Source of the DNA: Collinsella aerofaciens
GTDB taxonomy: Bacteria; Actinomycetota; Coriobacteriia; Coriobacteriales; Coriobacteriaceae
Length of the DNA stretch: 63,372 nucleotides
NCBI GenBank assembly: GCA_030826265.1
Contig: JAPJOH010000012.1
Location: 1 to 63,372 of the forward strand
Reading direction: 5' to 3'
Of this stretch, positions 51,045 to 59,692 are shown piece by piece. A model generated the notes under the pieces. The model saw only the letters and a program-made list of their open reading frames with translations, made no database searches and had not been told where the DNA came from. How positions within the stretch are numbered: the stretch's first letter is position 1; each line of letters starts with the position of its first letter. The translations under genes and the position numbers were made by a program.

Positions 51045-53169
51045 GCGTTTCTGGTCTAGATGCGTTTTGACGCGCCGTCCGAGCTGCCATCGCAAGCGAG
51101 GCGGCTTTATGGGCCGCGCCGGTATCGACCTGTTTATCGAAGACGGTGCCTACACCACGCTTTCTTCTGCCGTGGTCATCCTAGTGGTGCTCACGTTGTT
51201 GTTTTCGTCGACCGCGGCGATATGGAGCATGTCGCGTGCCGGGGATACCCAGGTGGCGGCCGATAGCGGCGCGCTGGCGGGTGCCAACGTAGTGTCGTCC
51301 TATCACACGGCTGCCACGGTGGTTGATGCGAGCATCTTGAGTCTGGGGCTGGCGGGGTTTGCCACAATCGGGACGGGCCTGGTCGCCATCCTCATCCCGG
51401 GTGCCGAACCAGTTGCCGGCAATATGGTCGACACCGGAATTGAGATCATTATAACGCGCAACAAGTTTGCCAAAAGCGCATCGGAAGGCTTACAGAAAAT
51501 CGAGACGGCTCTGCCGTATCTGATCGCCGCGCGTGCCACGCAGGCGGTGTCGGCGCAGGATACCGATAGTGTGACCTATACCGGTACGGCGCTTGCCGTG
51601 CCCAGGACATCCGAGTCTGATTTTGTTGCGCTCGAGGGTTCCGAGATCTCGACCGATGCCATTAAAGATGCGTCGGAAGATCTGGAGCGCGCGGCCGAGG
51701 AGCTACAAAAAGCATCGGAGGAGACGGCGAAGGCAAAGGAGCGTGCCTGGCTAGCGGATTGCGGTGGATCGGATAAAGGTTCGGTCGGCAGCTGTTCGTG
51801 TATGTGGGAGCGCGCGAAAAGCCTAACGGATCTCTCCGGTGTTCAAAATCCGCATTACGCTTCGAGCGTTACGTGGGAGCCTCAAGTTGCCCTTGATCGC
51901 GCGAAGGACTACTACCATTGGCGTCTGACAAATGAGAAGCCCCACGGCTCGAGTGTCGAGATGAGGGCAGAGTCTGCGGCGCGTAAGGCGTTTTATACCT
52001 ATGCGAGTGCGGAGGTCGATCGGGCATATATAACCGAGAACGGAGACAGGGTTTCCTCCTATATTCCACTGTTGCCGCGCAACTCTGATGAGGTTCGGGC
52101 GACGGAGCTCTATACCGATGCGGTGTGGCCGACGAGCGTGAACGATGACAAGGCGTATCTGCATTACGGGACGACCTGCCCTAACTATAAGAAAGGGACG
52201 CCGAGCGGATTTGCTTCGGTTGCCGATTACGATGGACAGGATAAATGCAGCAAATGCCATTTTGGCGTTTCGTCGCTTGGTGCTGTTGCGGCGCCTTCAA
52301 CCTCTATCGAAAACGGCTTCGAGTATCACTTTGACAAGTTTAAAGACGCCCTGGAAGACTACGTCGAATGCCGCAACAAAGAGCTCGAGCTCGAACGTCA
52401 GACCGAAGACGAGACCGACCGTGCGAGCAATGCGTTTGACCAGGCCATCAAAGCGCTTTCAGGCGAGCGTCCGCGTATCGCTCCGCCCGGTCGCAACGGC
52501 GTAGTTGCCCTTGCGGTTTCGGGTGCCATCTCGAGCCCCGATGAGCTCAACTCTTCGTTTAGCACGGCAGTCAGGCTCGGCGATCGCGGTGCTATCTCTG
52601 CCGCGGTGTTGGCACCCGATGAGGCGACGGCGCAAAACAACGTGCTTTCGCGATTTTTCTCGACATTGAAGGAACGCTCGGGCGGCGTTGCCGGCGTGCC
52701 CGACGGCGTCATGGATGTTTGGGGACGGCTGCTCGTAGGATACGGTGATATCCAAGGTTCGGCCGACGAACTTATGGACGAGATGATTAAAGGCCTAGGA
52801 GGGGGCAGCGGTGCGTTGGGCTCCATCGCATCGTGGCTCGGCGATACCGTTTCGGCGTCCGTGGCGGCGTTGGGTTTGGAACCGTGCGACTTGCGCCTGC
52901 GAAAGCCCGTGCTGACCGATTCCGCCAACGTTATTAAGAGTCCGGGGTCTGACATTGCTGGTCTCTCTCAAGCGCAAGACAAGCTGCGAAGTATTCCGTT
53001 GGGCGTGACCGATCCCAAGGCACTTTGCGAGGCGTTGGAATATCAAGTCGAACGCACCATTAGCGGTACGGTGTTCACGCTTGCGGAGATTCCTCTGCCC
53101 GGCGGTGGTTCCATCCCACTTACCGTCGATGTCGCGACGCTGGTTGGCGCTCTGGGCGGTGGGTCGTAA
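51016..53169 (+). CDS. Large TadG-like pilus assembly protein
   Basis: A 717-residue protein. After about 30 basic residues comes FIEDGAYTTLSSAVVILVVLTLLF (quoted in part: YTTLSSAVVILVVLTLLF), a TadG/putative Flp-pilus-assembly N-terminal helix with QVAADSGALAGA. A second hydrophobic stretch (LGLAGFATIGTGLVAILIPG) follows. The rest is exported, Glu/Lys/Ala-rich with coiled-coil tendency (about 210-240). Unusual cysteines occur: CGGSDKGSVGSCSCMW (about 252-267), then CPNYKKG and CSKCHFG (about 385-415). Much larger than proteobacterial TadG. Likely a surface or tip component (inference). Confidence 0.7.
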   Translation: MIRGLLHGIKRFWSRCVLTRRPSCHRKRGGFMGRAGIDLFIEDGAYTTLSSAVVILVVLTLLFSSTAAIWSMSRAGDTQVAADSGALAGANVVSSYHTAATVVDASILSLGLAGFATIGTGLVAILIPGAEPVAGNMVDTGIEIIITRNKFAKSASEGLQKIETALPYLIAARATQAVSAQDTDSVTYTGTALAVPRTSESDFVALEGSEISTDAIKDASEDLERAAEELQKASEETAKAKERAWLADCGGSDKGSVGSCSCMWERAKSLTDLSGVQNPHYASSVTWEPQVALDRAKDYYHWRLTNEKPHGSSVEMRAESAARKAFYTYASAEVDRAYITENGDRVSSYIPLLPRNSDEVRATELYTDAVWPTSVNDDKAYLHYGTTCPNYKKGTPSGFASVADYDGQDKCSKCHFGVSSLGAVAAPSTSIENGFEYHFDKFKDALEDYVECRNKELELERQTEDETDRASNAFDQAIKALSGERPRIAPPGRNGVVALAVSGAISSPDELNSSFSTAVRLGDRGAISAAVLAPDEATAQNNVLSRFFSTLKERSGGVAGVPDGVMDVWGRLLVGYGDIQGSADELMDEMIKGLGGGSGALGSIASWLGDTVSASVAALGLEPCDLRLRKPVLTDSANVIKSPGSDIAGLSQAQDKLRSIPLGVTDPKALCEALEYQVERTISGTVFTLAEIPLPGGGSIPLTVDVATLVGALGGGS

Positions 53170-53645
53170 TGAGTATCCGCATGCGTCTGCGCGAGGAGCG
53201 TGCCCAAGCGACGGTGGAGATGGCAGTGGTTACGCCCGTTTTGCTGGTGTTGGCACTCATCGTGTACAACGTCATGGTCTTTGCCAACGCTGTCGCGCGC
53301 TTCGACCGCGTGGTGCCCGACATCGTGTTGACGCACGCCGTGGCGTCGGAGGGGGAGGGCGACGAAAGCTCTGCCGATGCCTCGGTGACGGTCCAGACTC
53401 AAATTCTGAATGCCATGGAAGGCTATGACTTGCAGATCGAAGTGTCGAGCGAGCAAGGCGCGAAGGCATCAGATGGTGGCCTGCTCTCCCTATCCGGTAC
53501 GTTTAGGACCTACACCTGCACCATGCACTATGAGCCGTGGCCGACTTCTCTCAGCATCGCCGGCGTTCCGCTGGGGGCGCCGACAACGTTGTCGCACGAG
53601 CGCGCGGTGACGGTCGATCCATGGCGTCCGGGGGTGGTCATGTGA
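53169..53645 (+). CDS. TadE-like pseudopilin
   Basis: A 158-residue protein with REERAQATVEMAVVTPVLLV, the TadE-type leader and helix, then an exported domain. Starts within the preceding stop (TAATG). Third TadE-like leader in the operon, so several minor pilins are likely. Confidence 0.8.
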   Translation: MSIRMRLREERAQATVEMAVVTPVLLVLALIVYNVMVFANAVARFDRVVPDIVLTHAVASEGEGDESSADASVTVQTQILNAMEGYDLQIEVSSEQGAKASDGGLLSLSGTFRTYTCTMHYEPWPTSLSIAGVPLGAPTTLSHERAVTVDPWRPGVVM

Positions 53646-54001
53646 CCGCGGTCTCGTCCTACATCGCTTACGCGCGGGCACTCAACAGGCTGGGTTGGAC
53701 GCCGGCCGAGTTTGTGGTGGCGGAGTCGTTTGTCGTGCGCCTGCGCGGCATGCTGGGACGGCGTCCGGTTGCCGCCAACGGCCTGCCGCTCGTCATGGCG
53801 TTTCCACGCTGCTCTTCGGTCCATACGTGTTTTATGGCCTATCCCATCGACATCGCCTTCATCGATCGCGACGGCAATATCCTCGCGCGATACGAAAACG
53901 TTCGTCCTTGGCGCATGTGCTCCCACCCATGCGCCTGGGCCGCACTAGAGCGTCCTTCAATCATTGTTTCGACCCCTGCTCTCCAACGCGTGCCGGCTTA
54001 A
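53642..54001 (+). CDS. DUF192 family protein
   Basis: A 119-residue protein with the DUF192 core: VRLRGMLGRRP, VMAFPRCSSVHTCFMAYPID, FIDRDGNIL. DUF192 proteins are small beta-barrel proteins of unknown function, repeatedly seen at the end of Tad operons in actinobacteria. The GTG start overlaps the previous stop (GTGA). Two cysteines flank the HT motif (CSSVHTC). Confidence 0.8.
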   Translation: MTAVSSYIAYARALNRLGWTPAEFVVAESFVVRLRGMLGRRPVAANGLPLVMAFPRCSSVHTCFMAYPIDIAFIDRDGNILARYENVRPWRMCSHPCAWAALERPSIIVSTPALQRVPA

Positions 54002-54059
54002 GAATTGGCGACTGCGGACTTTCGTCATACGAAATTGGGTAAGATGGAGGAGAAGATGC

Positions 54060-54326
54060 ATGGATGTTGAGATCCATCTGAACGCTAAAAAGCACCTGAC
54101 GGAAAAGCAGGTGCTTAGCGCTTGGCTTGCGGTTACTGAGTGCATTCGTCGCGAGTCGAAGGACGAGCCGCCGAGATGGCTTGCGATTGGATGGCTCCCA
54201 GACGGACGAAGCGTGGAGCTTGTCGCGGTCGAGCTTGTCCGTGGGTGGCTTATCATTCATGCCTTGTCTCCAGTCCAGAAGAAATTTTGGCAGGAGATTG
54301 AACAGGCTCGGCAAAGGGGTCGATGA
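54060..54326 (+). CDS. Small basic protein, putative toxin of a two-gene module
   Basis: An 88-residue protein with a short N-terminal strand-helix (MDVEIHLNAKKHLTEKQVL), then alternating strands (RWLAIGWLPDGRSVELVAVEL, quoted in part) and a basic C-terminal helix. Size and the beta-sheet plus helix pattern are like BrnT/RelE-type toxins, but no family signature was recognised. GGAGGAG ribosome site. Overlaps the RHH antitoxin-like gene by one base. Confidence 0.6.
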   Translation: MDVEIHLNAKKHLTEKQVLSAWLAVTECIRRESKDEPPRWLAIGWLPDGRSVELVAVELVRGWLIIHALSPVQKKFWQEIEQARQRGR

Positions 54327-54610
54327 TGGGCAAGACGTATACGGCCGCTAATGGTCAGGTTGTAACGGATGAAATGATTGACGCGTGGTGCGAGTCGTAC
54401 GAGCGCGGAGAGTTCCCGGATGGCGAACACACCGTTGGTGGGATCGTGCATGGACGGCCCCCGCTCTCAGGTGAGGGGACGGCAACGCTGTCGGTCAAGA
54501 TTCCTCTGGGAATGAAGGAGGCCATTCGTCGACGGGCGGCTGCCGAGGGGATGACGCCAAGTGAGTTTGCCCGTGCGGCTCTGAGCGAAAAACTTCTTGC
54601 TGCCGGCTGA
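54326..54610 (+). CDS. Ribbon-helix-helix protein, putative antitoxin
   Basis: A 94-residue protein. The C-terminal 40 residues (TLSVKIPLGMKEAIRRRAAAEGMTPSEFARAAL in parts: SVKIPLGMKEAIRRRA and EGMTPSEFARAAL) form a clear CopG/Arc ribbon-helix-helix DNA-binding domain. The N-terminus (about 50 residues) probably binds the upstream protein. This order and overlap are typical of toxin-antitoxin operons. The ATG at 54326 is 6 bp from AAAGGGG. Confidence 0.7.
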   Translation: MGKTYTAANGQVVTDEMIDAWCESYERGEFPDGEHTVGGIVHGRPPLSGEGTATLSVKIPLGMKEAIRRRAAAEGMTPSEFARAALSEKLLAAG

Positions 54611-54673
54611 TGTCTCTGACGTGCCGATTTATAGAACCGAGGCTGTGCTCAAAAACTTTTTTAAAATTCTCGG

Positions 54674-54701
54674 TTGACCGGAACGCGTCCTTGGTTATAC
54701 T
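54674..54701 (+). promoter_or_regulatory. Promoter of tRNA-Phe
   Basis: TTGACC (54674-54679), 16 bp, TATACT (54696-54701), 33 bp before the tRNA. Confidence 0.65.
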
Positions 54702-54733
54702 AATCAAGCCTTGAAACAAGGCACACCTCAAAT

Positions 54734-54806
<73 letters not shown>

Positions 54807-54817
54807 CCTTGAATTGA

Positions 54818-54850
54818 CTAGGACCTCTGCAAAGGGGTCCTTTTTCTTTT
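54818..54850 (+). terminator. Terminator of tRNA-Phe
   Basis: AGGACC-TCTGCAAAGG-GGTCCT followed by TTTTTCTTTTTTT. Confidence 0.8.
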
Positions 54851-54998
54851 TTTGTGGGGTTCAGCGGAAAATGCATCCCATTTTTTTGACCCAGAGTGGG
54901 ACACGCTTTCCGGTGCCTGCCTCCGGCGCGCGTACACGCCTCATCGCACCATCTCGGGCCCGCCCGCTCAGACATTCCTCCCGCTTTTGCGCCACTTT

Positions 54999-55019
54999 AC
55001 AGACCGTTCGGTCGTCTGT
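54999..55019. promoter_or_regulatory. Dyad operator upstream of the GH5-like gene
   Basis: The 21-bp dyad ACAGACCGTTCGGTC-GTCTGT has an inner perfect GACCG-TT-CGGTC (55002-55013), a form common for TetR-family sites. It lies about 20 bp upstream of a TATACT -10 (55033-55038). The rest of 54851-55103 holds no gene I can support. Confidence 0.45.
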
Positions 55020-55103
55020 CCGCACGCGCGGGTATACTCAAAACGATACTTTTCCTATGCAATACGATGCAGGCTCGGCCTGCACGATCCGAAGGGGGCA
55101 GTG

Positions 55104-56165
55104 ATGGAGAGGATACTCGGCGTTAATCTCTCTGGCTGGTTTATTCCCGAGCCTTGGGTGACCCCGTCGCTATACGCGGCGACCGGTGCATCCAACGCGG
55201 CCGAGCTGCAGGAGGCCATGGGCACCGCCGCCTATAACGAGCGCATGCGCCGTCATTACGAGACGTTTGTGAGCGAGGACGATTTCCGTCGCATGGCGCA
55301 GATCGGTCTCAATGCCGTGCGTCTGCCGGTGCCCTGGTATGCCTTTGGCTCGCAGGAGTCCGATGCGTCCTACATCTCGGTTGTCGACTACATTGACCGT
55401 GCGATTGAGTGGGCTGCCAAGTACGACATCCGCGTGCTGCTTGATCTAGCAACTGTGCCCGGTGGCCAGGGCGATTCCAATGATTCGCCCGCCACGCCAG
55501 AGGCTGTTGCCGAGTGGCATTCGTCCACCAACGGCCGTCATGTTGCGCTCGACGTGCTCGAGCGCCTGGCCGATCGCTACGGCGAGGCCGAGAGCCTGCT
55601 GGGCATTGAGCTGCTGGATACGCCGCAGATGAGTGTCCGCAAGAGCCTCTTCACCATGACGGATGGCATTCCGGCGCACTACCTGCGCAACTTCTATCGC
55701 GATGCCTATGAGCTCGTCCGTTCATATATGCCCGAGGATAAGATCGTCGTCTTCTCGTCGTCGGGGCATCCCAGCGAGTGGAAGCATTTTATGCGCGGCG
55801 CCAAGTATAAGAACGTCTACATGGACCTTCACCTGTACCATTACCGTGACGAGCATGCGCTCGATATCACGAGCCCCCGCGGGCTGACGACGGCGATTTC
55901 GCGCAACAAGCGCGAGCTCAAAGAAGCGATTTCGACTGGGTTCCCCGTGCTGGTGGGCGAATGGTCGGGCGCGGCGATCTTTGCCAACTCGTCGGTTACG
56001 CCCGAGGGCCGCAATGCCTACGAGCGCGTGTTTATCGCCAATCAGCTGGCTTCGTTTGCGCCGGCTGCCGGTTGGTTCTTCCAAACGTGGAAGACCGAGA
56101 AGCGCATTGCAGCATGGGACGCCCGCGCGGCGCTCGGTACGCTCGAGCGCGGCATGATTGAATAG
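55104..56165 (+). CDS. Glycoside hydrolase family 5-like protein, acid/base motif altered
   Basis: A 353-residue (beta/alpha)8-barrel protein like exo-beta-1,3-glucanases of GH5: GVNLSGWFIPEPWVTPSLY, IGLNAVRLPVPWYAFG, and the nucleophile strand FPVLVGEWSGA. The NEP motif, which supplies the acid/base Glu (usually GIELLNEP), reads GIELLDTP (about 170-177), so Asn-Glu is replaced by Asp-Thr. No signal peptide, so cytoplasmic. It may be a non-catalytic or altered enzyme. The ATG follows GAAGGGGG. rsmI begins 6 bp downstream, so it may be co-transcribed. Confidence 0.82.
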   Translation: MERILGVNLSGWFIPEPWVTPSLYAATGASNAAELQEAMGTAAYNERMRRHYETFVSEDDFRRMAQIGLNAVRLPVPWYAFGSQESDASYISVVDYIDRAIEWAAKYDIRVLLDLATVPGGQGDSNDSPATPEAVAEWHSSTNGRHVALDVLERLADRYGEAESLLGIELLDTPQMSVRKSLFTMTDGIPAHYLRNFYRDAYELVRSYMPEDKIVVFSSSGHPSEWKHFMRGAKYKNVYMDLHLYHYRDEHALDITSPRGLTTAISRNKRELKEAISTGFPVLVGEWSGAAIFANSSVTPEGRNAYERVFIANQLASFAPAAGWFFQTWKTEKRIAAWDARAALGTLERGMIE

Positions 56166-56171
56166 GTTGAT

Positions 56172-57050
56172 ATGACGCAAAACAGCGCCCATACGGGCAA
56201 ACTCTATGTGGTCGGCACGCCCATCGGCAACCTGGGCGACCTGTCCCCGCGCGTTGGCGAGGCGTTTGCCGCCGCCGATGCCATCTGCTGCGAAGACACG
56301 CGTGTGACGTCAAAGCTGCTGATGCACCTGGGCATTTCCAAGCCGCTTGTCCGTTGCGACGAGAATGTGATCGCCAGCCGCGCCGCCGGCCTAGTCGACC
56401 GTCTGCTGGCGGGGGAGACCCTCGCCTTTGCCTCGGACGCCGGCATGCCGAGCGTGTCCGATCCCGGCCAGGCGCTAGTTGAGGCGGCGCGTGAGGCCGA
56501 TGTGCCCGTCGAAGTTATTCCCGGGCCCTCTGCTTGCGTCACGGCGCTTGTTTCGTCCGGCATTCCCTGCGAGCATTTCTTCTTCGAAGGCTTTTTGGGT
56601 CGCAAGCACGGCGACCGCGTGCGCCGACTGCAGCGCCTTGCCGTGGTGCCCGGCGCGCTCATCTTCTACGAGTCTCCACATCGCATCGTGGCGACGCTCG
56701 AGGCCGTGGCGGAGGTCTTTCCCCAGCGTGAGGTTGCCGTCTGCCGCGAACTCACCAAGCTGCACGAGGAGGTCTTGCGCGGGCCCGCTGCTCAGCTTGC
56801 CGAGGAGCTGCGTGCTCGCGGCGAGGTAAAGGGCGAGATTGCGCTGGTCATCGCGCCGCCGAGCGAGGATGAGGAGGCCGGTATCGTGCCGGTTGGCGCC
56901 GCGGCAGCGGATCCCGACGAGGCCCTGCGCGAGGATATCCGCGCCGCGCTCGAGGAGGGGGAGCCCGCCTCTGCGGTGGCCAAGCGCCTGTCTCAGAAGT
57001 ATTCGCGCCGCAAGCGCGATGTCTATGCCATGGTGCTCGATATGCAATAG
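56172..57050 (+). CDS. rsmI: 16S rRNA (cytidine(1402)-2'-O)-methyltransferase
   Basis: A 292-residue SAM-dependent methyltransferase of the tetrapyrrole-methylase fold: LYVVGTPIGNLGDLSPR, CEDTRVTSKLL, SDAGMPSVSDPG, and ALIFYESPHRI. Modifies C1402 in the decoding centre. Full length. It starts 6 bp after the GH5-like gene. Confidence 0.95.
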   Translation: MTQNSAHTGKLYVVGTPIGNLGDLSPRVGEAFAAADAICCEDTRVTSKLLMHLGISKPLVRCDENVIASRAAGLVDRLLAGETLAFASDAGMPSVSDPGQALVEAAREADVPVEVIPGPSACVTALVSSGIPCEHFFFEGFLGRKHGDRVRRLQRLAVVPGALIFYESPHRIVATLEAVAEVFPQREVAVCRELTKLHEEVLRGPAAQLAEELRARGEVKGEIALVIAPPSEDEEAGIVPVGAAAADPDEALREDIRAALEEGEPASAVAKRLSQKYSRRKRDVYAMVLDMQ

Positions 57051-57119
57051 ATGGAGGATATCCAGCCCTTGCGCTAGAATCATCCCCTGTATGCAACGTT
57101 TTTCTGGAGGACAAACCCC

Positions 57120-58721
57120 ATGGATCAAAGCAAGCCTTCGTTCTTTATCACGACGCCCATCTACTACGTCAACGCCGATCCGCACCTGGGCACGGCTTAT
57201 TCCACCATCATCGCCGACGTTCAGGCTCGCTATCGTCGCTCCGCCGGCTATAACGTCAAGTTCCTGACCGGCATGGACGAGCACGGCGAGAAGGTCGCCG
57301 AGGCCGCAGCCAAGCACAACATGACGCCGCAGGAGTGGACCGATAGCCAGGCTCCGCACTTCAAGGAGCTTTGGAGCAAGCTCGAGATTTCCAATGATGA
57401 CTTCATCCGCACCACCGAGCCGCGCCAGCACCATGCCGTGCAGTACCTGTGGGAGCGCATGAAGGAGTCCGGCTACCTGTATAAGGGCAGCTACGACGGC
57501 TGGTATTGCGTGCCTGACGAGACCTACTTTACCGATACGCAGGTCCAGAAGGGCGACGAGGAGTACGGCAGCGTCGGCCAGCACCTGTGCCCCGACTGCC
57601 ACCGTCCGCTTGAGCGCGTGCAGGAGGAGTCCTACTTCTTTAAGCTTTCCGCTTTCCAGGATAAGCTGCTCAAGCTTTACGACGAGCACCCCGACTTTGT
57701 CGAGCCTGCGTTCCGCATGAACGAGGTACGTAGCTTTGTCGAGGGCGGCCTTAATGACCTTTCCGTGAGCCGTACGAGCTTTGACTGGGGCATTCAGGTC
57801 CCGTTTGACGAGGGTCACGTGACCTACGTGTGGTTCGATGCGCTGCTCAACTATATGACGGCCGTCGGCTACGGTGTCGACACCGACGAGGCGCGTGCCG
57901 AGCTGGCCTATCGCTGGCCCGCGCAGTTCCACATCGTGGGTAAGGACATCATCCGCTTCCACTGCGTCATTTGGCCCGCCATGCTCATGGCCATCGGCGA
58001 GGCCCTGCCCGAGCACGTCTTTGCCCACGGCTTCCTGACCGTGCGCAATGCCGAGACCGGCAAGGCCGAGAAGATGTCCAAGAGCCGCGGCAACGCCATC
58101 GCTCCGCAGGACGTTATCGACATGCTGGGCGTCGAGGGCTATCGCTACTACTTCATGACCGACGTCGTCCCCGGCACCGACGGTGCCATCAGCTTCGATC
58201 GCATGGAGCAGGTCTACAACGCCGACCTGGCCAACAGCTGGGGCAACCTTATCTCGCGTTCGCTCAACATGAGCGGCAAGTACTTTGACGGTTGCGCGCC
58301 CGCCAAGCCCGCGTCGTTCGATGCGTTCGACAACCCGCTGGCAAAGATCGCCGATGGCCTGGTCGAGCGCTACATGGCCAAGATGGACGTGCTCGATTAC
58401 GGCGGAGCCAAGGACGAGGTCATGGAGCTCATCCATGCCGCCAACCACTACATCGAGGACTCTGAGCCTTGGGCACTTGCCAAGGACGAGGCCAAGGCTG
58501 ACGAGCTGGCGTTTGTGATCTACAACCTGCTCGAGGCCATCCGCATTGCCGCCCACCTGCTGATGCCGCTCATGCCTCAGACCTCTGCCGAGGCCCTGCG
58601 CCGCCTGTCCTGCGAGGACGAGGCCGCGACCGACGACCTCAAGGGCATTTGCGCTTGGGGCCTGCTTGCCGGCGGTCAGCCTGTCGAGAAGGGCGAGCCG
58701 CTGTTCCCGCGTCTGGCGTAG
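57120..58721 (+). CDS. metG: Methionyl-tRNA synthetase
   Basis: A 533-residue class I synthetase: TTPIYYVNADPHLGTAYSTI with the HIGH-like HLGT, a connective peptide with zinc cysteines (CPDCHRPL), KMSKSRGN and the C-terminal helical anticodon domain. It lacks the dimerising C-terminal tRNA-binding domain found in some MetG. Strong GGAGG-type site (CTGGAGG). Confidence 0.96.
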   Translation: MDQSKPSFFITTPIYYVNADPHLGTAYSTIIADVQARYRRSAGYNVKFLTGMDEHGEKVAEAAAKHNMTPQEWTDSQAPHFKELWSKLEISNDDFIRTTEPRQHHAVQYLWERMKESGYLYKGSYDGWYCVPDETYFTDTQVQKGDEEYGSVGQHLCPDCHRPLERVQEESYFFKLSAFQDKLLKLYDEHPDFVEPAFRMNEVRSFVEGGLNDLSVSRTSFDWGIQVPFDEGHVTYVWFDALLNYMTAVGYGVDTDEARAELAYRWPAQFHIVGKDIIRFHCVIWPAMLMAIGEALPEHVFAHGFLTVRNAETGKAEKMSKSRGNAIAPQDVIDMLGVEGYRYYFMTDVVPGTDGAISFDRMEQVYNADLANSWGNLISRSLNMSGKYFDGCAPAKPASFDAFDNPLAKIADGLVERYMAKMDVLDYGGAKDEVMELIHAANHYIEDSEPWALAKDEAKADELAFVIYNLLEAIRIAAHLLMPLMPQTSAEALRRLSCEDEAATDDLKGICAWGLLAGGQPVEKGEPLFPRLA

Positions 58722-58831
58722 AGACCGCGCGAGCGCCATATCGGCAATTTGCTGTTTAGCTGTAAGGGCATGGCCGCCACGGTCCATGCCCTTTTGTTTC
58801 AAGACGCCGCCATCATGCTAAGGAGGCAACC

Positions 58832-59692
58832 ATGACAACTTCGCCTTTGGCAAACCCCACGGCCACCAGGGAGCTGCTGGAGGAGTTTGGCCTTGCGACC
58901 AAGCATCGCCTGGGCCAGAACTTTCTAATCGACAATCATGTGATCGAGCGTATCTGCGAGCTTTCCGAGCTCACGGGCGATGAGCGCGTGCTCGAGGTTG
59001 GCCCGGGCGTTGGTACGCTCACGCTTGCGCTGCTGCAGGAGGCGGCGTGTGTCACGTCGATCGAGGCCGACCCCGAGCTCGAGCCGGTGCTCGATGCCCA
59101 CGCCGCCGACTACGCCAACTTCCGCTTTATCATGGGCGACGCGCTCAAGGTGGGTCCGGAGCAGATTGAGCAGGCTGCGGGCGGTGAGCCGACGGTGTTT
59201 GTCGCGAACCTGCCCTATAACGTGGCGGCGACGATCATCCTGCAGTTCTTCCAGACGATGCCTGCACTCAAGCGCGCCGTCGTCATGGTTCAAAAGGAGG
59301 TTGCCGATCGTATTGCCGCAGTGCCGGGTAACAAGACCTATGGTGGCTACACGGCAAAGCTGGGCCTGTATGCGCAGGTTACGGGTCGCTTTGAGGTTCC
59401 GCCGCGTTGCTTTATGCCGGCGCCGCACGTTGACTCGGCTGTCGTGCGTATCGACCGTGTTGACGGCGTGGTGCCCGAAGGACTCGATCGCGAATTTGTG
59501 GCCCGCGTGATTGATGCTGCATTTGCCCAGCGTCGCAAGACCATCCGCAATTCCATGAGCGCCAACGGCTTTGCCAAGGACGTGCTCGATGCCGCCTTTG
59601 AGGCTTGCGGTATCGCACCCACCACGCGCGCCGAGACGCTTGATGTTGCCGACTTTGTCCGTCTGGCCCGGGAGCTAATCCATGATGCCTAA
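58832..59692 (+). CDS. rsmA: 16S rRNA (adenine(1518)-N(6)/adenine(1519)-N(6))-dimethyltransferase
   Basis: A 286-residue KsgA-family enzyme: HRLGQNFLID, the SAM motif VLEVGPGVGTLT, the catalytic NLPYNVAATII and a C-terminal helical domain. Modifies two adenines of helix 45. Stop overlaps the tatD start by 11 bp. Confidence 0.96.
   Translation: MTTSPLANPTATRELLEEFGLATKHRLGQNFLIDNHVIERICELSELTGDERVLEVGPGVGTLTLALLQEAACVTSIEADPELEPVLDAHAADYANFRFIMGDALKVGPEQIEQAAGGEPTVFVANLPYNVAATIILQFFQTMPALKRAVVMVQKEVADRIAAVPGNKTYGGYTAKLGLYAQVTGRFEVPPRCFMPAPHVDSAVVRIDRVDGVVPEGLDREFVARVIDAAFAQRRKTIRNSMSANGFAKDVLDAAFEACGIAPTTRAETLDVADFVRLARELIHDA

Noticed and set aside
51016..53169. Heme-binding CxxCH in the TadG-like protein (CSKCH)
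   Set aside because: A single CxxCH in a pilus-operon protein without cytochrome maturation genes nearby is more likely structural or metal-binding.
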